A stretch of 64,000 nucleotides of DNA from Phytophthora colocasiae (GCA_018806915.1 JAGKQI010000088.1:434001-498000); one strand, 5' to 3'; positions 31,601 through 41,690 are shown, counted from the stretch's first letter. Program-made: numbers and translations. Notes: generated from the sequence alone by a model not told the origin.

Positions 31601-33091
31601 TGGGAAAAAGCAATGCAGGAGGAGCTTCGAGCTATTGCTGACAATGCAACTTGGGAAGTTGTCGACACACCCAGCGACGGAAACCTGATCACTTCGAAGT
31701 GGGTGTTTAAGCTGAAGTTCGACAACAAGGGTGAACTCGAGCGATTCAAGGCGAGACTTGTTGCGCGCGGTTTTAACCAGAAGTATGGCATTGACTTCGG
31801 AGAAACCTTCGCACCTGTCTTAAAGATCGCTAGTCTACGCCTGATTGTTGCCTTTAGCAGCACTTTGGCACGCCATAATTCGTCAAGGGACGTACCAAAT
31901 GCGTATCTGCGAGCTATGTTGGATCGTGCCATCTACATGCGAGCGCCAGAAGGTCTAAAACTGCCAAAGGGCAAGTCGCTTCGGCTGCTAAAGAGCCTTT
32001 ATGGCCTGAAGCAAAGCGGTAAACTCTGGAATGACGAGATCCACAACTACCTACTTGAGTTAGGCTTCATGCGAAGCAAGCTCGACCCATGTCTGTATTT
32101 CCGGAGATCCGACGGCAAGCTGACAGTGCTGGGGCTGTACGTCGACGACGTGGTCGTCGTCAGTCAGCGCAGCTCCGATACAGACTGGACAATGAAGATG
32201 CTCGGCAACCAGTTTCAAATCAAGGATATGGGCGAAGCCAAGAAGTGCTTGGGTATCTGCATCGAGCAAACTGACTCAGGCATCTACCTACAACAAACAG
32301 CGAATATTGATCAACTACTGGCAAAACTTGGCATGGAAAACTGTCGCCCAGTTACCACCCCTATGGAACCGACTCGAGCATTGCAAGCAACAGACAGCGA
32401 GCCCTTCTTCAGCACAGATGTCATGCGAGAGACAATTGGCTCCCTGCTATGGCTGAGCACTTGCACACGACCAGATATCACCATGGCAGTGAACTATCTC
32501 GCTCGATTCGTTTCTTCCCCGACTACAGCTCACTGGACAGCTGTCAAACGAGTACTCCGTTATCTGCAAGGCTCTCGTATGTTGAAGCTTGCATTCCCAC
32601 GCCCTCAAGGACCGCGACAACATGCTAAGGCATCCATTTTCAGCGACGCTGACTGGGCTGGCGACAAGGAAGCTAAGTCCACGTCAGGTGGCCTCTTGGT
32701 ACTGAACGACATGCCAATCGCTTGGTACAGCAAGAAGCAGTCTACAGTGGCCTTGTCAACGGCTGAAGCTGAATACATCGCAGGGGCTACTGCAGTGCAA
32801 GACTGCCTGTGGGTAAAACAATTACTCGATGAGCTTGATTTGAGCAAGAACGACAACGTCATCTTGCACATCGACAACCAAAGCGCCATCAAAAACATGG
32901 AGAATGATGTCACGACGGCACGCATGAAACACATTAACATCAAGTTTCACTTCATTCGAGATGCCGTTCGCAGCAAGGACGTTGAAGTGCGCTACTGCCC
33001 TACGACGGAGATGAAGGCCGACATTCTCACCAAACCCCTCGGTGCTACGCTCCATGGACGCAATGTTGCCATGCTGAAGCTGTTCGCCTAA
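28681..33091 (+). pseudogene. Copia element 2 gag-pol, one 1-bp frameshift
   Basis: Gag begins at ATG 28681 (MSPTATSG); upstream codons belong to the LTR. Zinc knuckle CHVCGQPGHKIFSC, protease WTVDSGATHHL, then the integrase zinc finger, where QQWHDRL is followed by a frame change at about 30338-30341 (CTCCGGCC; removing one C gives the conserved LGHVNY). The second frame to 33091 has CMNCAEAKQ, integrase core (CVDLKTD, LRSDGGGEF, SSNGKAERFHR), reverse transcriptase with LYVDDVV, and RNase H (FSDADWAGD, STAEAEYIAG, HIDNQSAIKN). The shift cuts a conserved His pair, so it is damage or a sequence error, not a programmed site. Otherwise the element looks complete. Confidence 0.92.
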
Positions 33092-33115
33092 GACATTGTT
33101 GCTGTCGAGGAGGAG

Positions 33116-33345
33116 TGTTGGAAGTCGCACATGCGACCGACCGTATTGCGCCAGCAACTCCTTGGCGCCAGCAACTCCCTGGCACCAGCAACCAACGCAG
33201 AAACCTACAAGAAACTACCACACAGTTAGCTAACCAAGACAGATAGGTAGCTAGCAACACCAACCTTTATTCATTCTCAATCTTACCTAGTGCGAGGCAC
33301 TACAGCAGACAACAGCGCGAGGCGCGAGAATCACCCATTCCATTT
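33116..33345 (+). repeat. 3' LTR of copia element 2
   Basis: 230 bp, no difference seen from 28447-28676. Confidence 0.93.
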
Positions 33346-33407
33346 TTGACAAGTTCACTGCGTTTTTCACGGCGGGTCTGGCGTCCAACGCCACGCTAGC
33401 GAACTGA
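33346..33407 (+). pseudogene. Displaced 3' end of the alpha/beta hydrolase
   Basis: Second TTGAC target duplication (33346-33350) followed by the last 18 hydrolase codons and TGA, in the frame expected from 28446. Confidence 0.88.
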
Positions 33408-33637
33408 GACTTCTGGATTTAATCGAGTTTCGTCACGCAAACTCGCTAAGGAAACCAGAAATTATGTTGATGCAATTCGTTACGAAAGAAGTACTATTTT
33501 CAACAAATAGAAGGTCAAATTACCCCCCCCCCCACCTATTTCGTCAAGAAAGTACTACTACAGTAGTACTAGTAGTAGTATTTTGGAGTTTTGGAGCATT
33601 GTAATTGTTTTCAGGTGCAAGACGAAGTTAATCTACC
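33408..33637. other. Spacer with poly-C and TAG/TAC-rich repeats
   Basis: No gene. It contains a run of about 11 C near 33523-33533 and a CTACTACAGTAGTACTAGTAGTAG stretch near 33555-33580 that can fold on itself. Confidence 0.6.
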
Positions 33638-34645
33638 TTACAGGTAGTTGTTGTCGACCCACCATTCAGATTCAAAGCCTTCGCCGAGGATCTCTGTGAT
33701 TTTCACCGAAGCATTGAGCTGTCCACTAAACGTGGCACGCTGATCAATAGCAGCTCCAAGTCCTGTGTTGTTGAACTCCTTGAAGTAGACGTTCTCCGTT
33801 TTGTTGTCGTCATTCCAAGTATCCCATCCCTTCGGGTTCACGACATCGCCGAGGTCGCTGTTCTGCCAAACAACGCGAGCGTACGGACGCCACGGACGAC
33901 CGAGGAAGGTCGAGCCGTTGCCACTGGAGCCAAACACACGCGCGCGGTTGAAGACGTATTCGGACTGGACAGTGCTGTTGGTGTTGCCATTGGCAGTGAT
34001 CCACCCACCTTCTCCGATACTTTCAATATCACAAGACTCGAACCACGCCATGGCTCGCATTCCAAAGATGAAGTCGATGGTCCCACTGATGTGGGTCCGA
34101 GCGTAGAGCTGACGGCCTCTGTGGGCGCACAAAGTGTCCTGAAACCCAGTGAAGCTGCAGCCGTAGAAGCCGTAGTTCGTTGCATCCGCGTACACAGCCA
34201 CTGCTTGTCCATTGTTTTCAATTGGCCCGGCAGGGTTGGCGACGTTGAGGTTGTATATCTTGACTCCACTGCGAGACTTGAGACGCATCGTACTGATCAT
34301 GTCGTTGCGATTGTTCTTAACCTCAGGAGGAAGGTCCTTTTGCGCCATCGTATGGGTAATCGTCACTTGATTTGAAGCGTACGATGTCGCGTCACAACTG
34401 TATCCCTGTAGTACCAACGGTCCAGCCAGCTTCGGGATCACCACCTGCTCTTGATACAAGCCCGGGAACACGAAGAGGGTGTGTTCCTCCGTTGTATTGG
34501 GCAGGTACAGCATTCCCTCGGCCATGGTCTGGTAACTGCCGTTGTAAGCTCCGGTGATGTCGACAACGGTGGCACCGGGAGGAGGAACGATACGAGCGTT
34601 GGGTCCATTGCAGGGGGCAGCATGGGTACCCGATACGAGACAAAA
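33638..34645 (-). pseudogene. Pectin methylesterase copy 1, signal peptide lost
   Basis: Carbohydrate esterase family 8; removes methyl esters from plant pectin. Catalytic motifs are intact: GFQDTLCAHRGRQLY and GTIDFIFG (the two Asp), and LGRPWRPYARVVW (the Arg). The longest ATG frame begins only at MAEGM (34525), but the same frame continues upstream through CNGPNARIVPPPGATVVDITGAYNGSY to about 34645, which is mature PME sequence. Where the signal peptide should be there is a perfect palindrome (34626-34664), and no ATG with a leader follows. Copy 2 at 39 kb shows what the leader should look like. So this copy probably cannot be secreted. Confidence 0.85.
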
Positions 34646-34668
34646 TTTGTCTCGTATCGGGTACTCAT
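34622..34668. repeat. Near-perfect palindrome at PME copy 1 5' end
   Basis: Arms of 19 bp, GTACCCGATACGAGACAAA (34626-34644) and its exact reverse complement (34646-34664), separated by one base, extended by three more pairs after one mismatch. One arm is PME coding sequence, so this is an inverted duplication of the gene edge. Confidence 0.95.
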
Positions 34669-34868
34669 TTAATGAGCGCGAAAAGAGGCAGAGCGAATAC
34701 CTGCATCCTTGGTTTGAATTGGCTTGAGGCTTGAGATGTTAAACAGGAAATGAAAAGAGTCGCTGACGCAAAGACGATAATGGTCGAGGTGATTGTGTGC
34801 CAAGCATGTATCGTGTTCCAGCGTTCAGCTCGTCTATCCACGATACGGCATATGGCTCGTAATTTACA
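34669..34868. other. Spacer between PME copy 1 and MULE
   Basis: No gene seen. Ends with the AATTTACA target duplication (34861-34868) of the MULE. Confidence 0.5.
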
Positions 34869-34923
34869 AGAGGAATTAAACTAGCTAAGTAGACTAGGCC
34901 AATTTGGAAAAACGTAAGTAGGT
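34869..34923 (+). repeat. Left terminal inverted repeat of the MULE
   Basis: 55 bp, exact reverse complement of 38429-38483. Confidence 0.95.
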
Positions 34924-35003
34924 AGGAGTCTGTGGTATAAGTTGGTGGGAACGATAAAGTCATTTCCAAATTTAGATTAAGTGCTTTTAGAACTGTGTGC
35001 AAT

Positions 35004-35083
35004 CGTACGATTAAAAACACCCAATAGTCGTACGATTCAAAATATGTAGCTGGCATAGCATGTTAGAAAATTGAATCGTACGA
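35004..35083. promoter_or_regulatory. Left cluster of CGTACGA motifs
   Basis: CGTACGA at 35004-35010, 35029-35035 and 35077-35083, upstream of the transposase start. The same motif recurs in a cluster just after the transposase. Possible transposase or regulator binding sites. Confidence 0.6.
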
Positions 35084-35174
35084 TCCCAACATGAAAATAA
35101 ACCTACTTGGGGGTTTCATTTTTCTCGTCCTGAGAACGTCGTAGTCGTTAGACTTTGTTTGCTTAAGGGTGTTC

Positions 35175-35190
35175 TCTCACTTTTCATTTT
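35175..35190 (+). promoter_or_regulatory. Oomycete core promoter (Inr plus flanking element) of MULE transposase
   Basis: TCTCACTTTTCATTTT agrees at 14 of 16 positions with the known oomycete start-site core GCTCATTYYNCAWTTT and lies 48 bp before the ATG. Confidence 0.75.
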
Positions 35191-35237
35191 CCAAGCTGCC
35201 GCAGTTTTCTGCCCCGCCCTTTTCCTCTACTCCTACC

Positions 35238-37436
35238 ATGTCTAGTGAACTCCCTGCCGGCTCAATTGAAGACAACATTCGAGATAGTGTTGGTCCACCA
35301 GCCAACCAACCAAACCGGACTGTCATTGTAGGAGAGCCACTACTTCCTACATCAACGTCAGCTTCAACAGATGAAGTTCCTGCTCCAGAAGCGGTTCTAA
35401 CTGCAACTCAGTCAGCCTTGTCTATCAGTTCGCTTAATGCTGACGATGTTAAAACCTTACGGGAATTGGGGCTGCTGCGGGAAAACATAAGTGTTGGAAT
35501 GGATCGGCGAGATCTGGCCACGTTTGGTTCTGTATACGACAACGGAAGAAACCTTGCTCCAGCAATTTTTGAGTCTCGGACCTTGCTACAACAGCGATGC
35601 AGGGAATATGCGCGAAAAGTTGGCTTCTCTTTAAAGGTTGGCTACAGCAGTTGGCACAAAGATCAGCGAGAAGGAAACGCGCGGTACGTGTGCAAATTAC
35701 TGAAAGGTCAACAACAGCTTTTTAAAGAAAGCAGACCCAATTGCCCGTTCTACATTACAGTTTATGGCATCCGAGATGAGTGGAAGGTAACACGTATGTG
35801 CTTGGCTCATGATCATTATCGACATGCTGGATTTCAGGAAGATACATTTGTCGAGGGAGCACTGGCTCACGAAACGACACGACAGCGCCGCCATGACGTG
35901 CCCTTTAGTGTCATGAAAGGTCTGGTAGAGCGAGAAATGTTACCCGCGTACAGCGGAGCGTGGGAAACCGTAAAGGGAAAGTCACTACTGGATTTCCTAC
36001 TCTCAAAACAGATCTCTACTAATCGCCAAACTGCTTCGAAGATCAAACGTCAACTGTTGGAGAAACTCCAAGGTGACATGTTAGAAAGTTACCAAAAGCT
36101 GGAGTCGTATATAGCAATGGTGGCCGAAGGAAACCCCAAGACGCATTTCAACTTTGAGAAGACTCCCGACGGTATTTCCAAGAGAGTATGCGTGTTCCCC
36201 AGTTCTTGTTTACAGGCTTCTCAACACTGTAAGCACGTAATTGGTCTGGACGGAACACACCTCAAAGCAGACATGAATAAACGCGGTGTGTATCTGCTTG
36301 CTACGACAAAGGATATGCATGGCCACATCATCGTGTTTGGGTTGGCCCTGGTGATGCAAGAAGATTACGACAACTGGATCTGGTTCGTAAAAGAGATGCA
36401 AACAGCATTCAGCAGTTTTGAATCCATGTGGAAACCAGTGTTTGTATCGGATCGACAGAAAGGTCTTCTTGCATCGGTGTCAGAGGTGTATGGTGGCTGT
36501 GGACACCGATTTTGCGTTCGTCATATTATCACCAATGTTGAAAAGAAGGGTTCGAAGCTCACGCCCAACGAACAAGCACTGGTTTTTCAGGTGGCAAGAA
36601 GCGAGTGTGAAAACGACTACAACTACTACAGCTCACGGCTCGGTGATACTCGACCGCTAGCAGTCGAATACTTAAACGGAATCGACAAGGCACATTGGGT
36701 TACTTACGCGTTCAACGAATCACACAATCAACCTTCTTACGACGAAGTAACCTCAAACTTGTCGGAATCAGCGAATAACTGGCTCGGTAATTCATGCAGA
36801 AGCTCCTATCCGAAACAAGCGTTTGAGCAATACTTTCTTAAAGTTGTGGAGCAATTCGCAGACCGGCGTCGCGAAGCTTGTAGAGGAAACAGCTCAACCA
36901 CGCATCCGATCGTTGAAGTCCCTGGTGGTGAAAGGTTTTAAGAGTTGGCTCCTGTGTACAAAGCAAAACTGGACCGGCTGCTTGCTTTGACAAAGGCACT
37001 ACATATCGTACCGTGCCTCGAGGGACAATACATGGTACGCTTTACTGATGTTAGCACCCGACCAGACCACGCACACATGTGGAGGACGGTAAACCTTCAT
37101 GAGCATGAATGCACGTGCAGAAGGTGGCAAGATGAGCTTTTCCCGTGTGTGCACGCAATAAAGGCTGCGATCCACCATGGTACTCACATTACGGACCTTT
37201 TCGACTTTACAGCCCATTCTTCGTCGACGTACCAAGCAACATACTTCTATCAATTTCTGCCTCAAGTTCGTACATCAGGAATTAAACAGGACAAAACAAT
37301 ACGGTATCCCGACGTTGTGATCGCGGAGGAAGAACTCGGTAAGCGGGGCAGAAAACCAGGGCCCAAATCAAAACACAAGCGCAAAGTATCTCGTCCAGGA
37401 TCAGCGGCGTCACCACAGGTTGCTATGACACAATGA
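35238..37436 (+). pseudogene. MULE transposase with SWIM finger, one in-frame stop
   Basis: One frame from ATG 35238 to TGA at 37434-37436, interrupted only by TAA at 36939-36941. An N-terminal FAR1/FLYWCH-like part (FSLKVGYSSWHKDQ, RPNCPFYITVYG) is followed by the MULE core: Asp in VIGLDGTHLKADM, Asp in PVFVSDRQKGLLAS, His/Cys HRFCVRHII, and TSNLSESANNW in the third-acid region. After the stop the SWIM zinc finger CTCRRWQDELFPCVHAI is intact, then a basic AT-hook-like tail (GKRGRKPGPKSKHKRK). The stop removes the SWIM finger and tail. The start is placed 48 bp after a core promoter; an upstream GTG in frame is ignored. Confidence 0.87.
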
Positions 37437-37444
37437 TACACAAA

Positions 37445-37577
37445 CGTACGATTAACAAAGTTCAAAATATATTATTCATTCGAATCGTACGATGTCGTAA
37501 TTTGAATCGTACAAATACAAATTTAGAAGTCGTACGAAACCAAACAATAGTACGTCTAATTTTTAATAGTCGTACGA
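37445..37577. promoter_or_regulatory. Right cluster of CGTACGA motifs
   Basis: CGTACGA at 37445, 37486, 37531 and 37571, plus a near match at 37508, between the transposase and the RING gene. Confidence 0.6.
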
Positions 37578-37711
37578 TTTATTTCTGAATAAGTAATCGT
37601 TTTTTATTGGTTAAAATTTGCAAATATTTGAAGGGATACCTTTCTCAAGCATTGACACGCAATTTTTTATTTTTAAAAAGTTATCAAAACTGAAAACGAC
37701 GCAAAAATGAT

Positions 37712-38281
37712 TTAAAGTAGAATGTTTACCCTGCAAAGTGGGCATCGAGCTTCGACATTTTCAGCTAGCGCGTGTCCAATATGAATGGACACGCATTCGC
37801 TACACATTGCATGTCGGCATGACCGAAATGGCACGGCGCAGATGACTTCCTCCAAGCACACCGGGCATGAAAAACTGCTGGTGTCCTCCGTTGTAAGGTC
37901 GACAATGACGGGGGGTGGGGGAAGAGGGGGCCTTGTGCGTCTTGGGGAGATTGGGTTTGCTGGAGCGGGGGTGAGGGGTTCCGAGGGGTTTGTCGGGGCC
38001 GGCAGTGTTGATGGAGGTTGAACGGGAGGCGGTGAAACTTCGTGGCCGTTGCCAATAACGCGCATAGCGAGAAGAGCAATAGCTTCGCGCCTTGCCTGCG
38101 AATATTGACGATCATATTCTTGTTTCGCCCTTGCCGCTGCCTCTCTCCGCTGGCGTTTTAGCTCAGGAAAACGGCGCTCGATGCACGTCCGTTTCCCAAC
38201 GTGTGCTCGGATGCTACCGCGAGCTAAGTGGTGGCCACAAAGTGGGCACGGGATGCGAGAAGAAGACGAACTGGACGGCAT
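37712..38281 (-). CDS. RING-finger protein inside the MULE
   Basis: 189 residues from ATG 38281. The N-terminal part has a C2HC-like finger (CPLCGHHLARGSIRAHVGKRTC), then a basic helix rich in R/K/A, a Pro-rich linker, and a C-terminal C3HC4 RING: CPVCLEEV, CRHAMCSEC, CPLCR. RING proteins of this layout are usually E3 ubiquitin ligases. A core-promoter match lies a few bases upstream, and the frame is intact, unlike the transposase. It sits wholly within the terminal inverted repeats, so it moves with the element; whether it is captured host DNA or an element-encoded helper is open. VIVDLT before the RING looks like a SUMO-interaction motif. Confidence 0.82.
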   Translation of the reverse strand: MPSSSSSSRIPCPLCGHHLARGSIRAHVGKRTCIERRFPELKRQRREAAARAKQEYDRQYSQARREAIALLAMRVIGNGHEVSPPPVQPPSTLPAPTNPSEPLTPAPANPISPRRTRPPLPPPPVIVDLTTEDTSSFSCPVCLEEVICAVPFRSCRHAMCSECVSIHIGHALAENVEARCPLCRVNILL

Positions 38282-38286
38282 GTTGG

Positions 38287-38302
38287 AAATTTGCAAGTGA
38301 GC
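38287..38302 (-). promoter_or_regulatory. Oomycete Inr-like core promoter of RING gene
   Basis: Minus strand GCTCACTTGCAAATTT agrees at 13 of 16 positions with the oomycete core and is 5 bp from the ATG, so the leader would be very short. Confidence 0.55.
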
Positions 38303-38428
38303 AATCTACTTATGCGATAGCAAAGAAACCTGTCGCCCTCGCAATCTTGTTCATGTTTTCTAGTTCTTATTCTAAATCCTTCGATTTCTTGTTCTATTTT
38401 TTTTTGAGTACTTATAAGTAGATATGCA

Positions 38429-38483
38429 ACCTACTTACGTTTTTCCAAATTGGCCTAGTCTACTTAGCTAGTTTAATTCCTCT
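38429..38483 (-). repeat. Right terminal inverted repeat of the MULE
   Basis: 55 bp, exact reverse complement of 34869-34923. Confidence 0.95.
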
Positions 38484-38491
38484 AATTTACA

Positions 38492-38813
38492 AGCACACAA
38501 GGATAACGTTAAGGAAGGGACTTTTTAAGGCTCCGTGTCGCCGTATCTGTTGTGAACGATTAAGCACAAATTAAAAGCGTTGTAATGCATTCAGTACGTC
38601 GTGATGGTTTACGCAGGCGCCCGATTCGACAGTCTGCAGTATGGTTTTGGGGGAAAAGCACTCCATATTAATCCAGCCTGCTGCTTTTTTTGTACGTAAG
38701 GTCTTCATAACTGTAGTAAATCATAAGCCTTCTTGCATTCAAAATCTTTGTAGTAATTGTCAAATTACGATCAACGAAATTTGACAACCTCAAGACAGAG
38801 CTCACACTGCGAG
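38492..38813. other. Spacer, no gene seen
   Basis: Between the MULE and the 3' end of PME copy 2. Nothing recognised. Confidence 0.4.
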
Positions 38814-39847
38814 TCACAGGAAATTGGTGTCAACCCACCACTCGGACTCGAACCCTTGGCCGAGAATCTCCGAAATCTCCACAGAAGCGTTCAGCTGGCC
38901 GCTGAAAGGAACTCTCTGGCCGATGGCAGCACCAGGACCGGTGTTGTTGAACTCCTTGAAGAATAAGTTGCCAGTGTTGGTGTCGTTGTTCCAACGCTTC
39001 CAGCCTTCCGGGTGGACGACATCACCCAACTCACTGTTTTGCCAGACAACGCGAGCGTAAGGACGCCAGGGACGACCAAGATAAGTCGTTCCGTTCATGG
39101 ACGAGTTGGTGTTGAACACGCGTGCGTGGTTGAAGACGTACTCAGACACATTGGAGCTGTCGTTGTTGCCGTTTGCTGTGATGTAGCCCTTGCCGACTGT
39201 CTCGATGTCGCACGATTCAAACCAGGCCTTGGCTTCTAGGCCAAAGATAAAGTCGGTAGCTCCACTAATGTACGAGCGAGCGAACAGTTCCCGACCCTTG
39301 TGCGCACACACAGTATCTTGATAACCGGTAAAGTTGCAGGCGTAGAATCCGTAGTCAGTATTGTCCACATAAACCGCAATAGCTTGTCCATTCTTGGGGA
39401 GTTTGCCCATCGGGTTAGCGACGTTGAGATTGTAAATCTTCATGCCACTTCCGGACTTCAGGCGCAGCGTACTGACCAAGTCGTTGCGGTTGTTCTTGAT
39501 CTCTAGAGGTAGATCGTTCTGCGCCATTTTGTGGGTAATCGTCACTTGGTTCGATGAATACGAAGTTGTATCACACGTGTAACCCTGGACAACCAGGGGC
39601 CCAGCCAATCTCGGGATCGTCACTTGCTCCTGATACAACCCTGGAAAGACGAAGAGGGTCTGTTCCTCTGTTGTGTTGGGCAGGTACAGCATTCCTTCGG
39701 CCATGGTCTGGTAGCTTCCATTGTACGTTCCCGAAATGTCAACAACGGTGGCAGAACAGTGCGGGCGTTGGGACCTGTGCAGTCTGTAGCAAGGGTACCC
39801 GAGGCGAGAGAGGCGAGCGCCAGCAATTGGAACGTGAACGACTTCAT
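38814..39847 (-). pseudogene. Pectin methylesterase copy 2, small deletion after the leader
   Basis: ATG at 39847 with a clean signal peptide (MKSFTFQLLALASLASGTLA) and mature start TDCTGPNART. Around 39750-39757 the PPPGATVVD region seen in copy 1 is shortened by a deletion that shifts the frame; the correct frame resumes at ATVVDISGTYNGSYQ and continues without further damage to the stop at 38814. Catalytic motifs GYQDTVCAHKGRELF, GATDFIFG and LGRPWRPYARVVW are intact. Very similar to copy 1 along its length, same strand, so the two are tandem duplicates separated by the MULE. Confidence 0.85.
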
Positions 39848-39880
39848 TTCTTGCTTTTGGTGGACTTGGATGAAGTGGAG

Positions 39881-39896
39881 AAAAACAAAAGTGAGC
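39881..39896 (-). promoter_or_regulatory. Oomycete Inr-like core promoter of PME copy 2
   Basis: Minus strand GCTCACTTTTGTTTTT, close to the oomycete start-site core, 34 bp before the ATG. Confidence 0.6.
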
Positions 39897-40371
39897 AAGA
39901 GGTTGAGATGGAAGCGTTGGTGGGGGGTACTACACTGGATGTTTACCATAACTGCGATGATACATATTACAACTGCACGATGGGATAGTCTTATGAGAAG
40001 GGCGTTTTCACGCCAACATGTACTGCATGTGTGGGACAAAAAGATAATTCTACAGGTGGAAATTGCCATTCTACAGAGGCATGGATAATTTTACAGAAGG
40101 TGTAGGTAAAGGATTGGGGTCTTAATTTAGTCTGCAGGAATAGTCCACGGACCAATTTAAACATGTCGTAGCTGCTCAATCAATTCTATCGGATTCCGGG
40201 GGTAGATATGTTGAAGCGGGTTGCTTGACTTTATCGCAACTAAAAAGTTTTCGATCGTCAAGATGGAGCAGTAGCGGAACGTAAGAAGAGGAAGCAGAAA
40301 TTCATCCAGAGAACGTTGGGGAGTCTAACCCTGAAATCCAGACGTGCCGAGGAGACTGTCACCGCATAGGG

Positions 40372-40560
40372 GCTGGTTGTTGACGATAGCGACGATAGCA
40401 GCGAGTTCTTGTCAAGATCGATCGAAAGTGGCGATGGCAGCAGCAAATTCTTCGGTTCAATCGATAGTGTTGATGATGAAGAAGACATTAGCGAATCGGA
40501 CGACAGTGAAAGTCGTCGACTGGCAGCAAAAGCACGCCAAGAACAGCGACCCATGATGTG
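40372..40560 (+). pseudogene. Acidic protein tail, probable retroelement remnant
   Basis: An open frame rich in Asp, Ser and Glu (VDDSDDSSEFLSRS, DDEEDISESDDSESRR) ends RQEQRPMM then TGA at 40558-40560. It has no visible start, and an LTR-like stretch follows directly, so I read it as the 3' end of a decayed element. Not recognised further. Confidence 0.3.
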
Positions 40561-40905
40561 ACACGGTCGGAATTTATCCCTAGGAACCTCACGTCGAATG
40601 CCTCACCAAAGCCTAACTGAAACTACACCGACAAGACCTGCGAACGTCACGGCATTACGTAAGTCTCCTAAGGCTACGAACGTCACGTCACCACTTAAAC
40701 GTGCTCAACCAAAGGTGCTTACCAGAGCTCCCTAGACGTCTCCTATCCTACAATACCCGGTGATCCGGCTCACTTGACGGAATATCTGTGGTGATGTTGC
40801 AAACTAGTGTCTTGTTGATAAGTCAATGTGAATAAAGACAATGGTACTGGCCACACGACCTTCTCTCGGTTGTTCTTGATACTTGAAGGAATAAATTAAC
40901 ACACT
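40556..40905 (+). repeat. Possible LTR remnant
   Basis: Starts TGTGACACGG and ends ACACACTACA, an LTR-like TG...CA outline of about 350 bp with AATAAA-like signals near the end (GGAATAAATTAA). No second copy or target duplication was found, so this is weak. Confidence 0.3.
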
Positions 40906-40910
40906 ACAAT

Positions 40911-41690
40911 ATGTATACCTACAGCTCAAATAATTATGCCCGAGTACATTCCTACAGATACTCCATCAAGAACCTCTTCAAATGGAGAAAGATGCGCCTC
41001 AGCTCGCTCCGGAAGCGGCCCCATTCCGCCCAAACGGTGCTTCTCCCTTTTAAACGCCCAATGTGTGAACAACGCCAGCACACCTCCTTGACGGTTCTGG
41101 GTGCGATACTTGCGGGGAACGTCCACTGGCGGTTTAACGTATTCGTCACTTTTATCCGAAGAAATGGAGACGATCGACAAGGAGAAGTCGAAGATTTCAA
41201 CGTTGCGGGGAGAAATGGACACGGGATTTGATTCCTCTTCGGAGGTTTCCTCGTCGGAGCTGTCAAGATCGTAGTAGTGAAGGTTCGCTGACGACTCAGC
41301 GATGTTTTCTGCAGCTCATCCTGGTAGCTGACCTCCTCGTACGAGTTCTTATTCTCTTTCTTGCTATGGTGGTAGTGCGGGACGTCAACAGCTTTGGGTT
41401 GTGATTGAAGAGGAAGTTGCTATGAAGATAGCTAACCCGAATTTGATTTAACAGGAGACTGAACCACGTAACTGGAACGGGTCGTTGTCCGTAGGTCCTG
41501 CTAACTGGGCCAAGACGGCTCCGTCCAAAGGCTGTTTACCCAGCGTTTCAGACCGCACTTGCATGGCGAGGTAGTCAGGCGTCTCAAGGCCAAACATGAC
41601 CCCGTCCAGGCTGCTGTTAATGATCCCCACGGCTAACAGGACGCACGGGTTGTCTCAATTGTCTCCGAGGAGATGCAGGTCTATTGAGTA
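40911..41690 (-). pseudogene. Decayed coding remnants of unknown function
   Basis: Minus-strand pieces in different frames read as protein-like (YYDLDSSDEETSEEES..SISSDKSDEYVKPP; LGKQPLDGAVLAQLAGPTDNDPFQLRG) but no start, splice pattern or family is recognisable. Remnant of one or two host genes. Confidence 0.3.

Larger units (their letters stand above)
28447..33345 (+). mobile_element. Ty1/copia retrotransposon 2 (4,899 bp)
   Basis: Two 230-bp LTRs that look identical base for base, exact 5-bp target duplication TTGAC (28442-28446 and 33346-33350), primer-binding site GGTTATGAGCCC after the 5' LTR and purine tract GAGGAGGAG before the 3' LTR. Domain order protease, integrase, reverse transcriptase, RNase H places it in Ty1/copia; it differs from element 1 in LTR and protein sequence. 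Identical LTRs mean a very recent insertion. Confidence 0.96.
34869..38483 (+). mobile_element. MULE DNA transposon carrying a RING-finger gene (3,615 bp)
   Basis: Bounded by 55-bp terminal inverted repeats at 34869-34923 and 38429-38483 that look identical, starting AGAGGAATTAAACTAGC. Target duplication AATTTACA is present on both outer sides (34861-34868 and 38484-38491); flanking AG makes the repeat readable as up to 10 bp. It holds a SWIM-type MULE transposase on the plus strand and, downstream and facing it, a RING-finger gene on the minus strand. Both have oomycete-type core promoters. Identical TIRs and an intact target duplication point to recent movement. It lies between the two pectin methylesterase copies. 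Confidence 0.9.

Noticed and set aside
40258..41266. Plus- and minus-strand frames as real genes
   Set aside because: No start, domain or splice pattern; composition is that of decayed sequence.
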